Shown here: positions 11,733 to 21,150 of the stretch, one piece after another | How positions within the stretch are numbered: the first letter of the stretch is position 1 | How the letters are laid out: each line of letters opens with the position of its first letter | From: Paracidovorax konjaci | GTDB taxonomy: Bacteria; Pseudomonadota; Gammaproteobacteria; Burkholderiales; Burkholderiaceae_C | Assembly (NCBI RefSeq): GCF_900112675.1 | Contig: NZ_FOMQ01000003.1 | Coordinates: forward strand, 124,001-188,000 | DNA: 64,000 bases | Direction of reading: 5' to 3' | Notes under the pieces: generated by a model | Database searches by the model: none | What the model was told of the DNA's origin: nothing | The model's input: the letters and a program-made list of their open reading frames with translations, nothing else | Program-made: the position numbers and the translations under genes

Positions 11733-11810
11733 GGTGGGCTTTTTCCGCGGAAAGTGCGTCGCAATGGGTGCGGCGTGGCTCCCGCAGCAGCCCATAGAAA
11801 GGACCATGCC

Positions 11811-12077
11811 ATGAAAGAAGGCATTCACCCCAACTACCGCGAAGTTCTCTTCGTGGATCTGTCCAACGGCTTCAAGTTCGTCACCCGTTCCTGCGTGAAC
11901 ACCAAGGAAACCGGCAAGACCGACGACGGCCGCGAACTGCCGCTCTTCAAGCTGGACACCTCCAGCGAATCGCATCCCTTCTACACCGGCACGCAGAAGT
12001 CGGTGGACAACATGGGCGGCCGCGTCGAGCGCTTCCGCAACCGCTTCGGCAAGACGACGGCAACGGCAGCGAAGTAA
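11811..12077 (+). CDS. rpmE2: 50S ribosomal protein L31, type B
   Basis: An 88-residue large-subunit protein of the zinc-free (C-minus) L31 type. It starts [16 protein letters not shown] and has no CxxC zinc ribbon; the single cysteine sits in FVTRSCVNT. The ATG at 11811 has a GAAAGGA ribosome site; the longer frame upstream is non-coding leader. In many bacteria the zinc-free form replaces the zinc form under zinc limitation through Zur. I see no clear Zur box here and only this copy in view. Confidence 0.96.
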   Translation: MKEGIHPNYREVLFVDLSNGFKFVTRSCVNTKETGKTDDGRELPLFKLDTSSESHPFYTGTQKSVDNMGGRVERFRNRFGKTTATAAK

Positions 12078-12137
12078 TCCACTTTCCTCGCCGGACCATG
12101 GACGGTTCGTGGGCCCCGCTCCCGCACCGTCCACTCC

Positions 12138-12177
12138 AGAAAGGCAGCCCGGTTCCACCGCGCTGCCTTTCTTTCTT
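12138..12177 (+). terminator. Intrinsic terminator after L31 gene
   Basis: AGAAAGGCAGC (12138-12148) pairs with GCTGCCTTTCT (12162-12172), 13-base loop, then TTCTT. Strong stem with a T-rich tail. Confidence 0.85.
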
Positions 12178-12251
12178 GTGGGCCTACCCACCCGATCATT
12201 ACCGCCTGCGTTTTCGCTTTATTCTCAGTCGATTTTTTCGGCACTGAACGC

Positions 12252-14003
12252 GTGAATCCTCCGAACCCCGCCATCGTGACCCAGGGCGCCGTGCGGCCAT
12301 TGCCGCGCTGGGCGTTGCTATTGCTGTGCATCGCCTATGTCGTCCCTGGATTCGTGGCACGCGCGCCGTGGAAGAACGCGGACGTCACCGCCTTCGGCTA
12401 CATGATTGAGCTGGCCCGCGGCACCACCGCCTGGATGTCACCCTCCCTGGCAGGCATGGCTCCGGACACCGATGGATTGCTGCCGTATTGGCTGGGCGCG
12501 CTGGCCGTTCTGGCTGCGCCGCCGTGGATTTCTGTGGAGACGGCAGCCCGGTTGCCCTTCATTGCGCTGCTGGCCATCACGCTCGCAGCCACCTGGTGGG
12601 GGATGTACCACCTCGCGCGCAGTCCAGGGGCTCAACCCGTCGCTTTCGCTTTCGGCGGCGAAGCATTGCCCTCCGATTACGCGCGTGCCATGGCGGACGG
12701 AGCGCTGCTGGCACTGCTCGCCTGCCTCGGGCTCGCACAGCTGTCCCACGAAATCACGAGCTACCTCACCCAGTTGGCGTGTACGGCCCTGGTGTTTTTT
12801 GCGGCGGCCAGCCTGCCGCACCGGCGTATCGCTTCCGTCCTGGCAGCAGCTTTCGGGCTTTTCGGCCTGGTACTGAGCGGTGCCCCGACGATCGCCGTGC
12901 TGCTCGGTGGCGGCAGCGCCTTGCTGGTGGCCTGCACGGCCTGCGAGCCCGACCGCTTCGAATCCCCCCAGGCTCCCCAACACCCCGGCTGGATATGGGC
13001 GCTGGTGCTGGCCGGCCTTACGGTGCTGGCCGCCGGCTTGGCGGTTGCGCTGGACCTCTGGCGCTGGCGCCTGGCCTCGGAAGGCGAAGCCAAGGAATGG
13101 CAGAGCCTCGTGCGCCTTCTCATCTGGTTCGCCTGGCCGGCATGGCCGCTGGCGCTCTGGACGCTCTGGCGCTGGCGGCGGCAGATCGTCAGCAAGACCC
13201 TGCATCGCCATCTGCTCGTGCCCCTGTGGTTCGTTCTCGTCACCCTGGCAGCGACTCTGACGACCCAGCCTGCCGACCGTGCGCTGCTGCTCGGCCTGCC
13301 CGCGCTTGCCACCCTGGCAGCTTTCGCACTCCCCACCCTGCGGCGGGCCATCGCTTCGCTGATCGATTGGTTCACCCTGCTGTTCTTCAGTGCTTCGGCC
13401 ATCACCATCTGGGTAATCTGGATCTCACTGCAGACCGGCGTACCGGCAAAGCCGGCTTCCAATGTCGCGCGGCTGGCGCCTGGATTCACACCGCAGTTCT
13501 CTACCGTCGCATTCACCCTGGCCCTCGCTGCCACCGCCGCGTGGTGCGCCCTCGTCTGGTGGAGGGCGTCCCGCAACCGCAATGAAATATGGAAGAGCCT
13601 GGTCCTGCCAGCCAGCGGAGCGGCCCTCGGTTGGCTTCTGCTCATGACGCTGTGGCTGCCGCTGCTGGACTATGGGCGCAGCTACCGTCCGCAGGTCGAG
13701 AACCTCTCGCGCGTTCTCGGACCCGCGCCGGGATGCCTGCTGGTCCATGGATTGAGCCGGGCCCAGTTGGCCGGGCTGCAATACCACGGCGGCTGGACGC
13801 TGCACACGGTTTCGCGGCCAGACCAGGTGCAGGCCAGCGCCTGCGAATGGCTGGTGGCGGACCTGGCTGCGCAGCCCTCGGTCCTGCAGTTGGCCGCAAG
13901 CGCCGAAGGTTGGCGGCAAGTCGCCATCCTGCCCCGCCCCACCGACAAGAACGACCAGCTTTTGGTGATGCACCGTACGCCTGCCGGCACCGCCAAGCCT
14001 TGA
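12252..14003 (+). CDS. Polytopic glycosyltransferase-like membrane protein (ArnT/GT39-like)
   Basis: A 583-residue integral membrane protein with about a dozen hydrophobic segments. The N-terminus (LARAPWKNADVTAFGYMIE after one membrane helix) resembles the first periplasmic loop of ArnT/PMT-type lipid-linked sugar transferases, where an acidic residue is catalytic. After about residue 480 comes a soluble tail (GYNLQ-like YGRSYRPQVENL region). The start is a GTG at 12252. The stop overlaps the MATE start (TGATG at 14001-14005), so the two are translationally coupled. Donor and acceptor cannot be read; a role in envelope modification is inference. Confidence 0.72.
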   Translation: MNPPNPAIVTQGAVRPLPRWALLLLCIAYVVPGFVARAPWKNADVTAFGYMIELARGTTAWMSPSLAGMAPDTDGLLPYWLGALAVLAAPPWISVETAARLPFIALLAITLAATWWGMYHLARSPGAQPVAFAFGGEALPSDYARAMADGALLALLACLGLAQLSHEITSYLTQLACTALVFFAAASLPHRRIASVLAAAFGLFGLVLSGAPTIAVLLGGGSALLVACTACEPDRFESPQAPQHPGWIWALVLAGLTVLAAGLAVALDLWRWRLASEGEAKEWQSLVRLLIWFAWPAWPLALWTLWRWRRQIVSKTLHRHLLVPLWFVLVTLAATLTTQPADRALLLGLPALATLAAFALPTLRRAIASLIDWFTLLFFSASAITIWVIWISLQTGVPAKPASNVARLAPGFTPQFSTVAFTLALAATAAWCALVWWRASRNRNEIWKSLVLPASGAALGWLLLMTLWLPLLDYGRSYRPQVENLSRVLGPAPGCLLVHGLSRAQLAGLQYHGGWTLHTVSRPDQVQASACEWLVADLAAQPSVLQLAASAEGWRQVAILPRPTDKNDQLLVMHRTPAGTAKP

Positions 14004-15364
14004 TGCCTTCCGAACGCGCGCACGTCGTCCGGCACGCAGTCACCGTACTGGCGGGCCAGTTGGCGGTGATGGCGTTCGGCGTGACCGACACCATCGTGGC
14101 GGGCCGCCACGCCCCGTCGTCGTTGGCAGCGCTCTCGATCGGCTCGGCTATTTATGTGAGCGTCTATGTCGCGCTCATGGGGGTTTTGCAGGCACTCCTT
14201 CCGGTCTGGGCGGAACAACGCGGCGCCGGCCACACCACTGAAATCGGGCGCACGGTCCGGCAGGCCCTCTACCTGTGCGCGTTCGCAAGCATCCTGGGCA
14301 TGGCGGTGCTGCTGTCGCCGGGAGCGATTTTGCGGTGGACCGATGTCCCGCCCGAATTGCGCTCGGAAGTCGAGCGCTACCTGAGCGTGCTGGCGGCTGC
14401 GCTCCCCCCGGCATTGGCCTTCCGCCTCTACACGACGCTCAACCAGGCGCTGGGGCGTCCCCAGCTCGTGACATGGCTGCAACTCGGCTCCCTGCTGCTC
14501 AAAGTGCCGCTGTCCATCGGGTTCACCTTCGGGATCGCCGGCCTTCCTGCGCAGGGGGCCGTGGGATGCGCCTGGGCGACCTTGGCGGTGAACTACGTCC
14601 TGCTGGGCATCGGGCTGTGGCTGGTCCGCTCGTCGCCCCTGTACCGGCCGCTCGGCTTGTGGCGGCGCCTGGAACGGCCGGACCTGCCGCAGATCGCGCG
14701 CTTCGCACGCCTGGGCGTTCCGGCGGGGCTCGCGGTGATGGTGGAGGTGACGTCCTTCACGCTGATGGCGCTGTTCATCGCGCGGCAAGGCGCCGTGGCC
14801 GCGGCAGCACACCAGATCGCCTCCAACCTCACGGCCGTGCTCTACATGGTCCCCCTGTCGCTGGCCATCGCCACCAGCGCGCGTGTGAGCTATTGGCGCG
14901 GCAAGACGGACGAAGAGCGGGCACGCAGGGTCGCCTGGATGGGTTTCAAGCTTGGTGCCGCCGTATCCATTGGGTTTTCAGCTATTCTTTTGATAGCACG
15001 CAGCCCTTTGGTGTCTCTGTACACGACTTCCGCGGAAGTCGTGCCGCTCGCCTACGGCCTGCTGGCCTGGGTGGCCCCGTACCACGTCGCCGACGCGCTC
15101 CAGACGTTCTGCGCCTTCGTATTGAGGTGCTACCGCGTCACGATCGCACCGCTCGTCACCTACGGCTTGCTGCTGTGGGGGATCGGGCTTCCGGCGGGCT
15201 ACGCGCTCGCATACCGGGGCCTGGGCAACCAGCCGCCCATGGAGTCTCCGGCAGCCTTCTGGATCGGCGGGGCGGCAGCCCTGGTGTTGACCGCCGCGGT
15301 CTTCACGGTGATGTTGACGGTTGCGCTGAAGAAGGCGCAGGACCGGCTGGCACCGGCGCCTTGA
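14003..15364 (+). CDS. MATE-family efflux transporter (NorM-like)
   Basis: A 453-residue multidrug and toxin extrusion antiporter with twelve predicted membrane helices in two halves. Typical early features are GQLAVMAFGVTDTIVAGR in helix 1-2 and PLSIGFTFGIAGLPAQGAVGCAWAT in the first bundle. The second bundle has AVAAAAHQIASNLTAVLYMVPLS. Start ATG at 14003 overlaps the previous stop. The last 62 bases overlap the phoR 3' end on the other strand. Codons around 14981-14998 lie in a dispersed AT-rich repeat. Substrates are unknown. Confidence 0.92.
   Translation: MPSERAHVVRHAVTVLAGQLAVMAFGVTDTIVAGRHAPSSLAALSIGSAIYVSVYVALMGVLQALLPVWAEQRGAGHTTEIGRTVRQALYLCAFASILGMAVLLSPGAILRWTDVPPELRSEVERYLSVLAAALPPALAFRLYTTLNQALGRPQLVTWLQLGSLLLKVPLSIGFTFGIAGLPAQGAVGCAWATLAVNYVLLGIGLWLVRSSPLYRPLGLWRRLERPDLPQIARFARLGVPAGLAVMVEVTSFTLMALFIARQGAVAAAAHQIASNLTAVLYMVPLSLAIATSARVSYWRGKTDEERARRVAWMGFKLGAAVSIGFSAILLIARSPLVSLYTTSAEVVPLAYGLLAWVAPYHVADALQTFCAFVLRCYRVTIAPLVTYGLLLWGIGLPAGYALAYRGLGNQPPMESPAAFWIGGAAALVLTAAVFTVMLTVALKKAQDRLAPAP
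14981..14998. repeat. GCTAT-N8-ATAGCA repeat, copy 1
   Basis: GCTATTCTTTTGATAGCA, an AT-rich interrupted palindrome inside the MATE gene, read in frame as AILLIA. Two relatives occur at 32451-32468 and 62012-62029. Confidence 0.5.
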
Positions 15365-16727
15365 CCGACACCGCAAGCGCTGCGCCGTGCACATGCGGGC
15401 TCCGCTGAACCCGGTGGGCCGGGAAGGTGACCGAGAAAACCGAGCCCTTGCCCACGGTACTGGAGATGGCCAGTACAGCCGAGTGGCGCTGGACGACGTG
15501 CTTGACGATCGCCAGGCCCAAGCCCGTTCCGCCGGTTTCGCGCGAACGGCTGCGGTCTACGCGATAGAAGCGCTCGGTCAGCCGAGGAATATGCACCGCC
15601 TCGATGCCCGGGCCGGTGTCGCGCACCGAGAAACGGGCCCCGCCGTCCTCCAGCGCGACCCACTCGACTCTGATGGAGCCCCCCGCAGGGGTGTAGCGCA
15701 CGGCATTGCCGATCAGGTTGGAAAGCGCACTCTGCAGTTCCACGTGAACGCCGGCCAACTGCCCTGCCCTGCGCAGTTCCTCCACTGCAGGGAACTCCAG
15801 CGTGTGGCCGGATGTCTGGCTGCGCGTGAGCAGCGCCGAAAGCCCGCGCGCCTCGTCTTCGCAACGGCGCAGCAGCGACTCCACGGGCGTCCATTCGGTC
15901 AGGCCGGGAGGCGGGCTTCCCTCCAGGCGCGACAGCGTCAACAGATCCTGCACGACGCTCTGCATCCGCGCAGCCTGCTGGGACATCATGCCGAGGTATC
16001 GGGAACGCTCCTCGGCGGACAAAGGCAGCGTCTGCAGCGTCTCGACGAATCCCATCAGCACGGTCAGCGGCGTGCGGATCTCGTGGGACACGTTGGCGAC
16101 GAAATCGCGGCGCATGGCTTCCGCCTGCTCCAGCGCCGTGACATCCCTGGACAGCAGCAGCGTGCGGCCGTCTCCGTACGGATGCAGATGCACCGAGATG
16201 CGCACAGGGCGCGATGGCGTGCTCTCGCGCCCCTGCAGGACGACGTCTCCGGAGAAATTCTGCGCTGCGTAATACGCGCTGAATTCAGGGTCCCGCAGCA
16301 GATTGCCGATCGATTGGCCCAGGTCACGCACAGCGTCCAGCCCGAATTGCGAGGCAGCGATCTGATTGCACCATTCGATGTGTCCTTCGGCATCGAGCAG
16401 CACCACGCCATTGGGCGTGGCCTGCAGGGCCGCAAGGATTTCCTGCAGGCGCGCATCGCTGGCCTCGATGTCCGACTGGCTCTGGCGCAGCAGGCGCCGC
16501 GCGCGGTCTGCCACCTCGCCCCACAGCCCGTTGAGCGACGGTGCCTTGGCCAGGTCGCCATGCCGCAGCCAGCGCACGACGCGGGCCCCGCGCCAGAGAT
16601 CCCACAGGAACCAGGCCCACGATGCGCCGACCGCTGCCAGCATGGCGCCCCAAGGACCGGCCCACCACCACCCAAGGCCCAGGCCCACAGCCTGGAAAGA
16701 CAGGAAGAAAAAGAAACGCCAAGCCAT
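15303..16727 (-). CDS. phoR: Phosphate regulon sensor histidine kinase
   Basis: A 474-residue inner-membrane kinase that phosphorylates PhoB in low phosphate. It has two short N-terminal membrane segments (residues 3-40), a PAS domain (about 90-195), a HisKA domain with the phospho-histidine in FVANVSHEIRTPL (about 212-224), and an ATPase domain with NLIGNAVRYTPAGG, DTGPGIE and GTGLGLAIVKH. A tail of about 37 residues rich in Pro, Ala and Ser follows the kinase domain, and its codons overlap the MATE gene. It follows phoB after 192 bases in which I see nothing. Confidence 0.95.
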   Translation of the reverse strand: MAWRFFFFLSFQAVGLGLGWWWAGPWGAMLAAVGASWAWFLWDLWRGARVVRWLRHGDLAKAPSLNGLWGEVADRARRLLRQSQSDIEASDARLQEILAALQATPNGVVLLDAEGHIEWCNQIAASQFGLDAVRDLGQSIGNLLRDPEFSAYYAAQNFSGDVVLQGRESTPSRPVRISVHLHPYGDGRTLLLSRDVTALEQAEAMRRDFVANVSHEIRTPLTVLMGFVETLQTLPLSAEERSRYLGMMSQQAARMQSVVQDLLTLSRLEGSPPPGLTEWTPVESLLRRCEDEARGLSALLTRSQTSGHTLEFPAVEELRRAGQLAGVHVELQSALSNLIGNAVRYTPAGGSIRVEWVALEDGGARFSVRDTGPGIEAVHIPRLTERFYRVDRSRSRETGGTGLGLAIVKHVVQRHSAVLAISSTVGKGSVFSVTFPAHRVQRSPHVHGAALAVSVKAPVPAGPAPSSAQPSTSP

Positions 16728-16919
16728 GGATTACGGTGGAGACACGGTCAGGATTTGGCAGGATGCGTCCGCGCACCTGCAATCATTCCGGCCTCTTCTT
16801 TCAGAAAACGAGCGCCCGGCACAGGCCGGAGCACGAACGCAGGAGCGGCCACATTCCAGGATACCCAGCGGCATAAGCCTGGGGCGCCCTTCCCTGCACT
16901 GGCGTCCCACGAAAAGAAC

Positions 16920-17627
16920 TCAGGCCCGCATGAGTGCCGCGGGCTGGGCGGTGAGCCGGTAGCCGGCGCCACGCACGGTCTCGACCATGGCCCCCGCTAC
17001 GCCCAGCGCCTCGCGCAACCGTTTGACATGCACGTCCACCGTGCGCTCTTCGATGAAGACATGGTCGCCCCACACCTTGTCGAGCAACTGCGCGCGGCTG
17101 TGGACGCGCTCGGGATGCTTCATGAGGTGGTGCAGCAATTTGAATTCGGTGGGACCGACCTTGAGCTGCTGGCCCTGATAGGTCACGCGGTAGGTTCCGG
17201 CATCGAGGGACAAATCGGACACCGACACCGTGTCGGTCGCCTGCTCGGGCGTACGGCGACGCAAAACGGCGCGAATGCGCGCGAGCAGTTCCTGCGTGGA
17301 GAACGGCTTGGTGATGTAGTCGTCGGCGCCTGCGTCGAGCCCGGCCACCTTGTCCGGCTCATCGCCACGCGCGGTCAGCATGAGGATCGGGATCGGCTTC
17401 GTGCGGGCATCGGCGCGCCATTTGCGCGCCAGTTGCAGGCCGCTCTGCCCAGGCAGCATCCAATCGAGCAGGATGACGTCGGGCAGGACTGCATCGAGTT
17501 CGCGTTGCGCAGACTCGCCGTCCTCCGACCAGATCGGCTGAAAACCGTTGTGCCGTAGATTGACCGCGATCAACTCGGCGATCGCGGATTCGTCTTCGAC
17601 GATGAGAACGCGGGGAAGTCTCTTCAT
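16920..17627 (-). CDS. phoB: Phosphate regulon response regulator
   Basis: A 235-residue OmpR-family activator. The receiver domain (1-125) has the phospho-acceptor Asp in VILLDWMLPG (about residue 55), the switch Thr in MLTARG and Lys in ITKPFS. The winged-helix domain (about 135-229) contains VGPTEFKLLHHLMKHPERVHSRAQLLD and TVDVHVKRLREAL. Phosphorylated PhoB binds the 18-base boxes annotated upstream of pstS, ppx and ppk1. It lies 14 bases after phoU in the pst-pho operon. Confidence 0.98.
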   Translation of the reverse strand: MKRLPRVLIVEDESAIAELIAVNLRHNGFQPIWSEDGESAQRELDAVLPDVILLDWMLPGQSGLQLARKWRADARTKPIPILMLTARGDEPDKVAGLDAGADDYITKPFSTQELLARIRAVLRRRTPEQATDTVSVSDLSLDAGTYRVTYQGQQLKVGPTEFKLLHHLMKHPERVHSRAQLLDKVWGDHVFIEERTVDVHVKRLREALGVAGAMVETVRGAGYRLTAQPAALMRA

Positions 17628-17641
17628 GGGGGGAAGGCCTT

Positions 17642-18343
17642 TCAGAGCACGGCCGACTCGATCTGTTCAAGGGTGGTGTGGCGTACGTCCTTGCCCTTGA
17701 CGAGGTAGATGATGAGTTCGGCCACGTTTTTGGAGTGGTCGCCGATGCGCTCGATGGCCTTGGCCAGGAACAGCAGGTCCAGGCTGGAGGAGATCGTGCG
17801 GGGGTCTTCCATCATGTAGGTGATGAGTTTGCGCACGAAGCCGTCGAACTCGCGGTCGATCAGGTCGTCCTCCTTCAGGATCGCCACGGCCGCTTTGGTA
17901 TCGAGCCTGGCGAACGCATCGAGGGCCTTGCGGAGCAACCCGGAAGCCAGCTCCGCCGCCACGCGCAGGTCGCTCGTGGGCAACGAGCGCGAGGCGCCGC
18001 TCTCGATGATGGACTTGACCATGCGCGCCATCTTGTTGGCTTCGTCGCCCATGCGTTCCAGGTTGGCGGTCGCCTTCGAGAACGCGATGAGCAGGCGCAG
18101 GTCGCGCGCCGTCGGCTGACGGCGGGCGATGATGGAAGACAGCTCCTGGTCGATCTCGACCTCCATCGCATTGACGCGGTGTTCCGTGGCGGCGACCTGA
18201 TCGGCCGCTTCCACGCTGAACTGGGAGAGTGCATACACGGCCTGGCGGATCTGGGATTCGACCAGCCCGCCCAGCTCCATCACACGGGCCGAGATGCTGT
18301 TCAGTTCGCTGTCGAACTGGGAAGAAAGATGTTTGTCGGGCAT
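17642..18343 (-). CDS. phoU: Phosphate signalling protein PhoU
   Basis: A 233-residue all-helical protein of two homologous three-helix repeats. Each ends with the metal-binding E-x-x-x-D type motif: LERMGDEANKMA in the first and IERIGDHSKNVAEL in the second. PhoU links the Pst transporter to PhoR and shuts the regulon off when phosphate is plentiful. It is between pstB (17 bases) and phoB (14 bases) on the minus strand. Confidence 0.97.
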   Translation of the reverse strand: MPDKHLSSQFDSELNSISARVMELGGLVESQIRQAVYALSQFSVEAADQVAATEHRVNAMEVEIDQELSSIIARRQPTARDLRLLIAFSKATANLERMGDEANKMARMVKSIIESGASRSLPTSDLRVAAELASGLLRKALDAFARLDTKAAVAILKEDDLIDREFDGFVRKLITYMMEDPRTISSSLDLLFLAKAIERIGDHSKNVAELIIYLVKGKDVRHTTLEQIESAVL

Positions 18344-18360
18344 GCAGGCTCCTCGTCCGT

Positions 18361-19143
18361 TCAGCCGAAACGGCCGGTAATGTAGTCTTCGGTCTCTTTG
18401 CGCTGGGGCTTGAAGAACATCTGTTCAGTCTCTCCGAACTCCATCAGGTCGCCCAGGTACATGTAGGCCGTGTAGTCGCTGCAACGCGCCGCCTGCTGCA
18501 TGTTGTGCGTGACGATGACCACGGTGTAGTCGTTCTTGAGCTCGGCGATGAGTTCCTCGACCTTGGCCGTGGAAATCGGGTCCAGCGCGGAGCACGGCTC
18601 GTCCAGCAGCAGCACCTCGGGTTTGATGGCGATGCCGCGTGCGATGCACAGGCGCTGCTGCTGCCCGCCCGAGAGACCCGAGCCGCTCTGGTGCAGCTTG
18701 TCCTTGACTTCGTTCCACAGTGCCGCCTTGCGCAGCGCCCACTCGACGCGATCGTCCATGTCGGTCGCGTTGAGGCTCTCGAAAAGCTTCACACCGAAGG
18801 CGATGTTGTCGTAGATCGACATCGGAAACGGGGTGGGCTTCTGGAACACCATGCCCACCTTGGCGCGGATCAGCGCCACGTCCTGCTTGCTGGTCAGCAG
18901 GTTCTCGCCGTCCAGCATGATCTGGCCTTCGGCGCGCTGCTCGGGGTAGAGCTCGAACATGCGGTTGAACGTGCGCAGCAGCGTGGACTTTCCGCAGCCC
19001 GACGGACCGATGAACGCCGTGACCTTCTTCTCGGGGATGTCGAGGTTGATGCCCTTGAGGGCGTGGAACTTGCCGTAATAGAAATTCAGGTCGCGGACCG
19101 TGATTTTCGCGGGGCCTGCGGTGTCGGCGGTTTTCGTGGACAT
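18361..19143 (-). CDS. pstB: Phosphate ABC transporter ATPase
   Basis: A 260-residue ABC ATPase that powers PstCA. Walker [10 protein letters not shown] is at about residues 42-50, the signature [16 protein letters not shown] near 150-165 and Walker [13 protein letters not shown] near 170-180, followed by the switch His in [15 protein letters not shown]. The C-terminal EDYITGRFG is typical of PstB. Confidence 0.98.
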   Translation of the reverse strand: MSTKTADTAGPAKITVRDLNFYYGKFHALKGINLDIPEKKVTAFIGPSGCGKSTLLRTFNRMFELYPEQRAEGQIMLDGENLLTSKQDVALIRAKVGMVFQKPTPFPMSIYDNIAFGVKLFESLNATDMDDRVEWALRKAALWNEVKDKLHQSGSGLSGGQQQRLCIARGIAIKPEVLLLDEPCSALDPISTAKVEELIAELKNDYTVVIVTHNMQQAARCSDYTAYMYLGDLMEFGETEQMFFKPQRKETEDYITGRFG

Positions 19144-19176
19144 GGGTAATGGACCAATCTATGTCGAAGTGTTGTC

Positions 19177-20061
19177 TCAGGACTTCTGGCGCGTCAGCAC
19201 GCGGGCCAGGATATTCAGTCCCAGTACGGCAATCGTGATGAGGAAGACACCGGCCCAGGCCAATTGCTGCCAGTTTTCATAAGGACTCATCGCGAACTTG
19301 AAAATGGTGACCGGCAGGCTGGCCATGGGCTTGGACAGGTCGGCATTCCAGAACTGGTTGTTCAGCGCAGTGAAGAGCAGCGGAGCCGTTTCCCCGGCGA
19401 TGCGCGCCACAGCCAGCAGCACCCCCGTGATCACCCCGGCACGCGCAGCGCGCAGCGTGACCAGCATGATGACCTTCCACTTGGGCGTTCCCAATGCATA
19501 GGCCGCTTCCCGCAGGCTGGCAGGAACCAGCGTGAGCATGTTCTCGGTCGTGCGGATCACCACCGGGATCACGATGAGCGCCAGCGCCAGAATGCCGGCG
19601 TATCCGGAAAAGCTCTTGAAGCGCGCCACCACCACGGCATACACGAACAGGCCGATCACGATGCTCGGCGCGGACAGCAGGATGTCGTTCACGAAGCGCG
19701 TGGCCGACGCGAGCCAGCCGCGCTGGTCGTACTCCGCAAGGTACACCCCGGCCATGATGCCGATGGGGGTGCCCACGAAGGTGGCCATCATCACCATCAC
19801 GAACGAACCGAAAATGGCGTTCGAGATGCCGCCCACCTCGTTGGGCGGCGGGGTCATCTGGGTGAAGAGCGCCACGCTCAATCCACCCACGCCCAGACGG
19901 ACGGTTTCCCAGAGGATCCAGACCAGCCAGAAGACGCCGAACGCCATGGCGGCCAGAGACAGGCTGAGAGCGATGGTGTTGACGCGCTTGCGGCCGGCAT
20001 AGCGCGCCTGGCGCACCCGGGCCAGCTCGGCTGCCGAAATGAGGTGTTGGGACGTGCTCAC
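19177..20061 (-). CDS. pstA: Phosphate ABC transporter permease PstA
   Basis: A 294-residue membrane subunit with six predicted helices and the ABC coupling loop [23 protein letters not shown]. Typical PstA features include [16 protein letters not shown] and [16 protein letters not shown]. Its start overlaps the pstC stop by 4 bases (ATGA at 20058-20061), indicating translational coupling. With PstC it forms the inner-membrane channel. Confidence 0.97.
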   Translation of the reverse strand: MSTSQHLISAAELARVRQARYAGRKRVNTIALSLSLAAMAFGVFWLVWILWETVRLGVGGLSVALFTQMTPPPNEVGGISNAIFGSFVMVMMATFVGTPIGIMAGVYLAEYDQRGWLASATRFVNDILLSAPSIVIGLFVYAVVVARFKSFSGYAGILALALIVIPVVIRTTENMLTLVPASLREAAYALGTPKWKVIMLVTLRAARAGVITGVLLAVARIAGETAPLLFTALNNQFWNADLSKPMASLPVTIFKFAMSPYENWQQLAWAGVFLITIAVLGLNILARVLTRQKS

Positions 20062-21083
20062 GAGCGGGCTCCTTCGTTTTTCTGCAGTCGGGACAGCAGC
20101 ACCTTGGAGAGTGCCAGCACGACGAAGGTAATGAAGAACAGCACGAGGCCCAGGTAGATGAGGGAAGCCTGATGGAGGCCTTCCCCGGCTTCCGCGAACT
20201 CGTTGGCCAGTGCCGAAGTGATGCTGTTGGCCGCCTCGAACACCGACAGGGAATTGAGCTGGTTCATGTTGCCGATGACGAAGGTGACCGCCATGGTCTC
20301 GCCGAGCGCACGCCCCAGGCCGAGCATCACACCCCCCAGGACACCGGTCTTCGTATAAGGCAGGACCACCTTCCAGACCACTTCCCAGGTGGTGGAACCC
20401 AAGCCGTAAGCCGACTCCTTGAGCAGCGGTGGTGTGACCTCAAACACATCGCGCATCACCGCAGCGATGAACGGAATGATCATGATGGCCAGGATGATGC
20501 CTGCCGAGAGCAGACCGATCCCGACGGGTGGCCCCGACACGAGCGCCCCCAGGTAGGGTACGCCCGACAGCATGGATTGCAGCGGCTGCTGCACCCACTT
20601 GGCCAGGATCGGGCCGAACACCATCAGACCCCACATGCCGTACACGATCGAAGGCACGGCCGCGAGCAGTTCGATGGCCGTCCCGAGAGGCCGCTTCAGC
20701 CAGGCAGGGGACAGTTCCGTGAGAAACAACGCGATGCCGAAGCTCACAGGCACTGCGATCAGCAACGCGATGATCGACGTGGCCAGCGTGCCATAGATCA
20801 TCACGAGGCCGCCGTAGTCGTTCTGGACAGGGTCCCAGACGCTGCGGCCGAGGAATGCCACGCCGTACTTCTCGATGGACGGCCATGCCCCGATGACCAG
20901 GGAGGCCAGGATGCCCAGCAGCAGCGCCAGTGTCAGCAAGGCGGCCGTACGGGCAAGCCCCGCGAAAATGCGGTCGGCCACGGCTCCGGAGAGCAATGGC
21001 GCGCGGGTGGGGGGCGTGGTTCTAGGAATGCCGGAGCCGCGTTGCAGCGGCGGGGCAGGACGAGCGGGCATGGTACTGGACAC
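20058..21083 (-). CDS. pstC: Phosphate ABC transporter permease PstC
   Basis: A 341-residue membrane subunit with six to seven predicted helices. The coupling loop [25 protein letters not shown] and the [20 protein letters not shown] segment are diagnostic. The N-terminal 30 residues are a Pro/Arg-rich cytoplasmic extension before the first helix. It follows pstS after 67 bases that hold a strong hairpin. Confidence 0.97.
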   Translation of the reverse strand: MSSTMPARPAPPLQRGSGIPRTTPPTRAPLLSGAVADRIFAGLARTAALLTLALLLGILASLVIGAWPSIEKYGVAFLGRSVWDPVQNDYGGLVMIYGTLATSIIALLIAVPVSFGIALFLTELSPAWLKRPLGTAIELLAAVPSIVYGMWGLMVFGPILAKWVQQPLQSMLSGVPYLGALVSGPPVGIGLLSAGIILAIMIIPFIAAVMRDVFEVTPPLLKESAYGLGSTTWEVVWKVVLPYTKTGVLGGVMLGLGRALGETMAVTFVIGNMNQLNSLSVFEAANSITSALANEFAEAGEGLHQASLIYLGLVLFFITFVVLALSKVLLSRLQKNEGARS

Positions 21084-21111
21084 GGCGTGCAGCCTTCCTT
21101 GGTCGAAGTTT

Positions 21112-21143
21112 CGGCCGGTCCCGCACAGCCGCGGGGCCGGCCG
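21112..21143 (-). promoter_or_regulatory. Hairpin between pstS and pstC
   Basis: On the minus strand CGGCCGG-CCCCGC pairs with GCGGG-A-CCGGCCG, about 12 base pairs, without a T tail. It is likely a 3' mRNA barrier that keeps pstS message more abundant than the permease message. Confidence 0.45.
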
Positions 21144-21150
21144 TACGAAC

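Noticed and set aside
15387-17558. 723-residue plus-strand open frame across phoR and phoB
   Set aside because: Both genes on the minus strand have full domain matches; the open antisense frame is a product of GC-rich codon use.
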